NCBI RefSeq assembly: GCF_004359215.1
Contig: NC_090610.1
Location: 14,905,539 to 14,928,473, forward strand
DNA: 22,935 bases
Origin: Bremia lactucae
Lineage: Eukaryota > Oomycota > Peronosporomycetes > Peronosporales > Peronosporaceae
Reading direction: 5' to 3'
Part shown: one piece after another, positions 17,285 to 22,935 of the stretch
How positions within the stretch are numbered: the stretch's first letter is position 1
Layout of the letters: every line of letters begins with the position of its first letter
Notes under the pieces: generated by a model
The model's input: only the letters and a program-made list of their open reading frames with translations
Told to the model about the DNA's origin: nothing
Database searches by the model: none
Translations under genes and position numbers: made by a program

Positions 17285-18304
17285 ACTAGAGGCAAGATAA
17301 CCCTGCCTCTCTGGACAAGCGGTGCAGCTTGTAGCGTGAACCGACTACAGTCCGTCTTTCGAACCGTTCACAGAAAGAATCAATTTGACAAGCCAGGTCT
17401 CGCGGCCTAGGCTTTGCACATTCTGTATCAAGCTTAGACAAAAGAAGTGACATCGTTTGTACGCTTGCCTGTGTATCATTGATGCCGGAAAAACGCATTG
17501 ATGAAGAATTCTGTTTCGTCCTTACCAGACTTGTGAAGCCTGGATGAGTCGAATTACGGAATTTGTAGCGGTCGTTGGTCATACCAGACCAACGATTTAT
17601 GGTGCCCGCAGAGGGCAACTAGGTTTCTTTTTCGCAAGCGAACCGCAAAGCATTGCGCTAGCTCTCCTGTTGGTTCATGTTAACGATCACGCTAACATTA
17701 CTCTCGGAGTGATTCTTTGAATGACTCCGTCTCTGATGATGCATACTAGCACCACCAGTAGTTTGCTTACCGAAGTGACCTTTACGATCACTTCGTTCCT
17801 GGTGATGCTCTCTGACATCACCATAATTATCATCGTCCATGGAGTCTTCACATGATGACTCCGCACCATACGGGTCTGACGAGAAGTTTAACAACTTCGT
17901 CATCACCTCTTTGATTGTCACGTTCAAACCCGTAGATTTAACGGACGTGGCCCCCGGGCAAATCGGGGTCCTTTACAATTGCCACTGAGTCGGGCGATGA
18001 CGCCGACTCGTGCCAGTCACCTACAATGGGAGTAGCAGGTAGTCACCTCCAATTGGAGTAGGATGAGACGCGCTCCCCACAGTAGACGCATTAGCGTCTA
18101 TTAAAACTTGCATCACTAGTAGCCGCACTGAGCCGTGCAGCTGCCAGCTTTGGCGCTACACAGGCTACACGCACGGGTTTCGAAATCATGCGCTACTAAA
18201 GTTGCAAAAAAATTAAGCCAACAAATGCAAATTTACAGAGAAAGACATAATAATTCTCGATGTCAATCTACATTTGCCACTAAAGTGACCGTTGTTTAAG
18301 GGGC
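17285..18304 (+). repeat. Family B 3' region, copy R2, ending in a polypurine-like tract
   Basis: It is a direct repeat of 9640-10530, about 7.6 kb apart, with strong local similarity but many indels. Plus-strand readings shared with R1 are a basic C-terminal tail (ARTGFEIMRY, then QRKT near 18240) and an acidic stretch (ESGDDADSCQ near 17990-18017). A purine-rich TTTAAGGGGC at 18295-18304 precedes the LTR. The longest open frame is on the minus strand (17927-17658, 89 codons, His/Arg/Lys-rich); it is interrupted in R1. I regard the region as the family B 3' tail of unknown function. Confidence 0.55.
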
Positions 18305-18726
18305 TGTGTGATGAAACGGGAAGTCGTGTTATTATCTGTTATTAATTTTGACTTAATAGATCCTATATTACCAAATTTGGTAACATTGGCGCAATGACAT
18401 TAGTTCTATTAATGGGTTGATTTAAGCCCCACCAATCGTTACAAGACACGATTAGGCGTCGCGCGAGGAGGCGCATTGCATAGTTAGTTATTAACATATT
18501 TGAGCCAGTAGATAGAAGATCGCTTGAGGGAACTTAATTATTACAGTTTTACTTTCGCCCTATTCTAGAGCCTTAGAACTAACCCTTAGCAGCTGAGATT
18601 TTCTTAGCTACTTAGAACCTCCCTATGCACGTCGTGTACGTGAAATAATCGAGGAACCCCGTCTTCACCGTAATAGGTGCAGGTTGACTAGAACTGTTGT
18701 CAGTACTAGCAAAGGTGCCCGTTACA
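18305..18726 (+). repeat. Family B LTR copy 3 (3' LTR of the long family B element)
   Basis: It starts at about TGTGTGATGAAACGGG after the purine tract and ends GGTGCCCGTTACA at 18726. It aligns with 10531-11047 and with the minus copy at 8670-9153 (for example the block with CAATCGTTACAAGACACGATT, GATAGAAGATCG, and CAGTACTAG near the end). The start is decayed, so the left boundary is uncertain by about 5 bp. It closes the element that starts at about 13510. Confidence 0.75.
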
Positions 18727-18839
18727 TTAAGACATTAGTTCTGTTGATTGATAGATTTTAGTTCAAAGCAATCCTGCCAATCATTACAAGACACGAGTAG
18801 GCGGTGCGCAATGAGGCGCATTGCATAGTTGTAACGGGC
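18727..18839 (+). repeat. Partial duplicate of family B LTR, interrupted by family A
   Basis: GACATTAGTTCT, GCCAATCATTACAAGACACGA and GAGGCGCATTGCATAGT repeat 18397-18480 of the LTR just upstream, with about 15-20% difference by eye. The piece lacks the first ~90 bp and the last ~240 bp of the LTR. Its right end coincides with the TGTAACGGGC start of a family A LTR, so family A apparently inserted into this second LTR copy. The remainder of the split LTR should lie right of the window. Confidence 0.7.
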
Positions 18840-19811
18840 TAAAGTTGCCTTATGTTACACACAACCATTAAACACTTTTTGGATTTTAACGGCTGGTAAA
18901 TTACTTCATGAGAATTACTTAAACCTGCCAGTTAAGTGTGGTGCACATAGCGACAGACCCTTGTGTATGTAATGCACATAAGTGCATTCACATTGATAAG
19001 GATGACGGCTAGTGTCATCCAAGATCCGAGGTATATAGAATAATACGCTCGCAATGTATAAATGCAGATCTACAGATATGAAATCTACTGATTGGTCAAA
19101 AAGTTTTATATAGTTCGATTAAATGTGTATATCAGTCTTAAAACTACTTTCTTGTTAACAACTGCGCACGTGAAGCCCGATTATAGCTTCCCTGACGACA
19201 CATGTCCTAAGGTTCTTCGTTCAATGGGTGAGGTCGCTAAGGCGCCCACCAAGTACCTCACTGCACGTGAGAGACACGGTCAAACTGCTTTCTCACCGTG
19301 CTTGAAGGTGCGTGCTTAATTAGAGCGTGGCTGCTATAAAAGTGTAATGGGGCATACATTGATTGGAGAACCGTTGTTGTGGTACGATTACTTTATTATC
19401 TAATTTTCAAAATAGTTAGATACTTAAATCCCATTTATTATGGGTAACAAATGCGGTCACCGCCAGATATAAATCTGGCGGCCAAAATCTATTTTAAATT
19501 AGCTAGGGTTAGTTTTAGATTAAATAATTATATAAAGTGCAGTTCCCCTTTTTGATCTTAAAAGCGTTAAGTGCCTTCATAAGGCTTGAGCACTGATCTG
19601 TGATAGACAGAAGCCTTTCTAAGGTATGTACTCTTGAGCACTAATTGCCACTTGGTTCTACGAACCCTCGAATCCTTTGAGCTAGGATTCATTCAGCTTA
19701 TATAGCTTGTACAACTCCCGGACTTGTTAGAGCCATTAGCTCTATAGAACTAAGAGACTCTCTGAGTCTTAAGTCTCCTTCTGACTTTAGGAGCGAGGTA
19801 GCTCCGCTAAA
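18840..19811 (+). repeat. Family A LTR copy 2 (5' LTR, 972 bp)
   Basis: It starts TGTAACGGGCTAAAGTTGCC, like the LTR at 224. The right end is inferred from the primer binding site: CCGCTAAA then CC then TGGTAGCA parallels CACGTTACA-CC-TGGTAGCA of family B, so the LTR ends at about 19811 with a decayed CCGTTACA. It includes the perfect hairpin CCGCCAGAT/ATCTGGCGG (19460-19481) and an AT-rich segment around 19380-19550. The gag start lies about 60 bp downstream, which makes this the 5' LTR. Confidence 0.75.
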
Positions 19812-19813
19812 CC

Positions 19814-19831
19814 TGGTAGCACTCTTAGTCA
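19814..19831 (+). other. Primer binding site of family A element
   Basis: TGGTAGCACTCTTAGTCA starts two nucleotides after the inferred LTR end. TGG pairs with the CCA end of the priming tRNA. The first eight bases equal those of the family B site (8667-8650). A short leader follows to the ATG at 19872. Confidence 0.6.
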
Positions 19832-19871
19832 ATCTACGCCTGAGTTCTTATAAGACTAAACCTTCACTGGA

Positions 19872-20886
19872 ATGAAGGAGTTTCCAAAACTTTCAGAGGC
19901 GCAATGCGCAGCTTATGGCAAGCTCAAAACTATATTTGGGCTTGAACATGTAGAGTTCCTTAAATCTCAGGGAACACAGGTCCTGAATGCAAGGCTTGAA
20001 GCCTTCGTGCGATATGAATCCTCCCTGTTCGGCCAGGTACAAGATCACCTTGCGGTATCGATGCCAACTCGGTACATCTCTGTACCTGATTCAGTGATAA
20101 AGGCTTACCTTCTAGCTGTCAATGTAAAGACATTTGAGGGAAAAGAGGGAGAAAATCTCCCTTTTTGGATTTAGCAGATGGAGATGTCCATTGACTCCGC
20201 CTTGTTGTTTACAGGACGGCAAAAGATGGCTATGGTCATTTCCAAACTCGGAGGTAGGGCCATGGAGTGGGAACTATCGTGCAGTACGTCTATAAACGAC
20301 GATTTTCCCTCATGGGTTCGCTGAAACAGCAAATGACTAGCATGTTTGCATCGTCTGATCAGGCTTTTTGCATGGGAGCACAGCTACAAGCGACTCGACA
20401 CGGTAAACTTACCCTAGGGGACTATTCCAGGATGTGAGAACTCTAATTGCATCTATGCATCAAGACCCGGTGCAAGAAGCAATTGTCGTAACAATCTTAA
20501 TAGGGGCCTCAATGAGGGCGTTGCCCGGAAGGAATTATTCCGATCATCTTGCCACTTTCGAAGAGGCAGTTGCCATCGTGCTACGCGCTGAGTTTGACTT
20601 TAAGTCTGCTCGTATTAGCACGCCTGTTTACCGAACAATTTCTTCGAGAACATGGGTACCGCCTAATAGACCGGAACCCATGGATCGAAGCCTCGTTGAG
20701 GAAGGAGAAGAGGCTTTTCAAGCTGTAAAACAGCAAAAGAACATCCGTAGATGTTATATGTGCGGGAGCACGAAACATTTACGTCCGGTCTGTCCCCAAC
20801 GAAATACGCGTAAAGCTCGAAAGAGCACCAATTCCGACCTATACCAGAAATCTGGTACGGTGCGGGAAAACGTTGATACCCAATAG
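19872..20886 (+). pseudogene. Family A gag, near full length but broken (copy A2)
   Basis: The ATG at 19872 opens 100 codons (MKEFPKLSEAQCAAYGKLKT onwards) to a TAG at 20172-20174, in the middle of the capsid motif VKTFEGKEGENLPFWI. The frame then continues ALLFTGRQKMAMVISKLGG and RAMEWELSCSTS, the conserved K-L-G-G-R-A-x-E-W core. After a shift come SLKQQMTSMFASSDQAF and, after another, MRTLIASMHQDPVQEAIVV. The last open part (20434-20886) holds an intact zinc knuckle CYMCGSTKHLRPVC (20752-20793) and ends NVDTQ-TAG. The protein would bind element RNA and form particles. One nonsense codon and two frameshifts inactivate it. Confidence 0.88.
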
Positions 20887-21639
20887 GTGCTGGGCGCCCT
20901 ACTGGGGAAGATCTTGTCTCTGGTGAACCTTTCGGAGGTGAGAATAAACAGAACATAGGTCTAATTAGCTCGGTTCGTAATGGCAAGGGACGTGGGTACA
21001 AGCCTGGCTTGTTCGTCGCTCAAGCGACTGTGGAGGGCTTTGATAAGCCGTGGTCAATTTTGACCTAGGAGCGCCTTGCATTAATGCTCGACGTCTTTCC
21101 TTTGAAGGAAGTCAACCATACGTTGAGGCGCTTAAAGCGCATAAAGTGATACAAGCAGTGTTCGCTTAGCGACTGGGGCTCGTTTCACTGCTCCTAAAGT
21201 TCCATTGAACTTAGGTATAAGGTTTCTGGACTTTGACAGCATGGAACGCTATCTCGTCCTTAATTTGGATTCGAGATATGATCTCATCCTTGATGCGGCC
21301 TGGCTTGATCGTCATGAGCCATGGATCGATTGGAGGTCAAAGACCTTAGGCGCCACGCGCGATGTTCCTAGCAAAGTTTTGGAGAGTAATGAACCCTTCT
21401 TTGCTAGGCAACAAAAGCGGTATTGGCGCGGATCATTGACTGAGTCTGTCAGCGTTTTAGATATTGGAATGTCTGAGTTAATAAACTCCAATGTTGCAAG
21501 CATTAATTCGGAGCCCGACTCAGAAGAAGGAAGTAGGACGGCACGTACTCCGTCGAGTGACCATCGTTGTAATAACGATTCACTGAATGCTGAAAGAATT
21601 GTTGGCCTAAGGCCGAGTCATCAAGGGTGTAACCCCTGA
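20887..21639 (+). pseudogene. Family A protease remnant (copy A2)
   Basis: The protease frame is -1 relative to gag and includes GLFVAQATVEGFDKPWSIL. A four-base deletion relative to copy A1 hits the active site: the frame shifts and the loop reads D-L-G-A-P instead of D-S-G-A-S (about 21061-21076). After further shifts a 144-codon open stretch (21205-21639) gives LGIRFLDFDSMERYLVLNLD, then SRYDLILDAAWLDRHEPWID and WRSKTLGATRD, the C-terminal half of Ty3 protease, in which the family ILGMPWL reads ILDAAWL. The stretch ends at a TGA (21637-21639) and resumes in the same frame. Confidence 0.82.
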
Positions 21640-22380
21640 GACCGTGGAGTGGCACGTCTAAGTCCACCGAGTGTGGTCGGCCGAGGTGGTACCATACTGG
21701 GAGTCAATAGCGGCACTATTGGCGGTTCACCAGGGCATTTTGGGTCAAACCCTTCTAATGCACGTGAAGCGACACGTAAACGTTCGCTGGATAAGGATGT
21801 TGAGTTACCCAACTCCTTGTCGGATGCCGAATTAGACACCATGTATGGTGTAAAACCAATACAGGCCGAAAAAATCGGGGACGTGAATGTCTCGGCCTCT
21901 AAGAAGCGTATTGTCTCTGCTCCAAGACAAGGGAGACGCGAAGCGTTTATACCCTCACAAAGTGATACGAGTGCGCAATTGCACACGCTTGTAAATGGTG
22001 TGACCAGTAACATTGAGGGAGAAGTTAGCCTTGCTCCAATCCCTTCGTTACGCTCTCTTTTAAAGCTAGACGAAATGTCTATTGATGAGTGCGGCCGAGC
22101 CTTATAGGCTGGCGACTTTTCTGAGATGGTGGTCATTAGACCAACGATTGAGTTAAACTCATCGTCACATCTGGACGAAGCTTACATGGATGACACAAAA
22201 GCTGCACTTAGTGCGCGGAGAAGGTGATCGATCCTTAAAGATCCTACGGATCCATTTTATTCCTTGATTAAGGAATTCCAAGATGTGGTATGTATTAATC
22301 CACAATCTGTTTTACGTTCGGATAGAGGTGTCCGTCCTAAAATTGACTTAGGACGATATGATGAAGAACTAGCTTGAGCT
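21640..22380 (+). pseudogene. Family A protease-RT linker and start of RT (copy A2)
   Basis: In the same frame as the protease end, 152 codons are open (21649-22107), hydrophilic and rich in Ser, Gly and Pro. They end with LRSLLKLDEMSIDECGRAL and TAG (22105-22107). The frame continues GDFSEMVVIRPTIELNSSSH, then TGA (22225-22227), then SILKDPTDPFYSLIKEFQDV and LRSDRGVRPKIDLGRYDEEL, which is the entry to RT (Y-P-L-x-K-E-F-x-D-V ... D-R-G-V-R-H-x-I-D-L). The element stops at about 22380 against antisense family B gag, so the RT palm is not present. Confidence 0.8.
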
Positions 22381-22935
22381 TATCTCAAGCTAAAGTCCTC
22401 CTGTTCCGCAACGGATATTGCTTCTTCAAGCGTATCCAGTTCCAAGCGGAACAGGTGGGTATTTACGAGACCATCCGTAAGACCTTGCATAAACGCCGTA
22501 ATCAACGTGTGTTCATGAACTGGGTTATTAGTTACAACTCGCTAAGAGTCGTATGTGCTGGGCATATGCGAGAACATCACGCTTGCGTTGCTTGAGTTTC
22601 AGAAGCTCTGAAGGAGCTCTGAACTCAGCCCTTAGTGGTTCAAACGTCTGTTTGAGCCGGGCTTTATAAGCCTCTAGCGACCCAAAGACGTATAGGTCGC
22701 GCAACTTAAGGGCCAATGCCCAAGGTTTTGGCACGACCTGCCAATTTGATCGAGCGAATGCGACTTGCATTTGCTCGTCGATGTTGTGACGTGCCCTTAT
22801 GGCATCGTCCAACTCGACAAACCATCTCAAGAGGGAGTCTTCTTCGACTCCCCTATACTTAGAGATGTCAATCTTTAAAGTTTCGGGACGACGCGTTTGC
22901 GTCATCCCAGGTACAGGGGTCTGTACCTGTTGTAA
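22380..22935 (-). pseudogene. Family B Ty3/Gypsy gag fragment (copy B-gag2)
   Basis: The minus strand is open from 22905 to 22528 (125 codons): TLKIDISKYRGVEEDSLLRW, FVELDDAIRARHNIDEQMQV, PKPWALALKLRDLYVFGSLE, LKQTFEPLRAEFRAPSELLK and LKQRKRDVLAYAQHIRLLAS. This is the Retrotrans_gag capsid core, better preserved than B-gag1. A one-base shift after LASC leads to NPVHEHTLITAFMQGLTDGL, then NTHLFRLELDTLEEAISVAE and QEDFSLR, ending at the junction with family A sequence near 22380. The upstream (right) end continues out of the window, so the start codon is not certain. Confidence 0.87.

Noticed and set aside
17658..17927. Minus-strand 89-codon frame rich in His, Arg and Asp as a gene
   Set aside because: The homologous region in R1 (about 10000-10250) does not keep this frame, and the polypurine tract and LTR orientation put the sense strand on plus. 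It also overlaps several hairpins, which give locally repetitive codons.
1..22935. CRISPR array, tRNA, rRNA or bacterial operon signals
   Set aside because: No regularly spaced direct repeats, no cloverleaf or rRNA core sequence, and no Shine-Dalgarno-led gene chains were seen.
1..22935. Secreted effector genes (RXLR or Crinkler type)
   Set aside because: I looked for an N-terminal signal peptide followed by RXLR-like or LXLFLAK-like motifs in the open frames and found none convincing.

Overview
The window looks like repeat-dense nuclear DNA of an oomycete, most plausibly a Phytophthora- or downy-mildew-like Peronosporales genome. That attribution is from memory of family resemblance: the Ty3/Gypsy and Ty1/Copia remnants read like oomycete elements, and the one host-type gene is a sugar transporter of oomycete flavour. 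There is no operon structure, ribosome binding site, rRNA, tRNA or CRISPR array. Apart from a broken sugar-transporter gene and its upstream flank, everything I recognise derives from LTR retrotransposons, and every reading frame of meaningful length carries stops or frameshifts.

Layout, left to right. 1-797: the 3' end of a Ty3 element (family A) with a polypurine tract and a truncated 3' LTR. 798-4144: a nearly full-architecture but broken Ty1/Copia element on the minus strand (gag, GAG-pre-integrase, integrase, reverse transcriptase, RNase H). 4150-5610: a family-A-like LTR piece, then a broken gag zinc knuckle and protease. 5610-6469: the N-terminal half of an MFS sugar transporter (minus), with its upstream flank to 6715. 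6716-7440: a family A gag/protease fragment (plus). 7446-9153: a family B 5' end on the minus strand (LTR, primer binding site, gag). 9640-11047: a family B 3' end on the plus strand (3' region, polypurine tract, LTR). 11800-13430: integrase and chromodomain of another Ty3 element (E, minus). 13510-18726: a long family B element on the plus strand (RT, RNase H, integrase, coiled coil, 3' region, LTR). 18727-18839: a second partial family B LTR. 18840-22380: a family A element with a 972-bp 5' LTR, primer binding site, gag, protease and the start of RT. 22380-22935: another family B gag on the minus strand.

Putting the pieces together: family B can be rebuilt conceptually as LTR, primer site, gag (copies at 7446-8290 and 22380-22935), pol (13510-16830), an unidentified 3' region (copies at 9640-10530 and 16866-18300), polypurine tract and LTR. 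Family A is LTR, primer site (starting with the same eight bases as in B), gag, then protease in the -1 frame.

The most unusual signal is not a gene. The transposon-derived DNA is full of short perfect inverted repeats (arms of 8-11 bp, loops of 0-10 bp). Where homologous copies occur in the same window, perfect hairpins are often private to one copy. That pattern fits local template-switch (quasipalindrome-perfecting) mutation. I see no hairpin with arms of 8 bp or more inside the transporter pseudogene.
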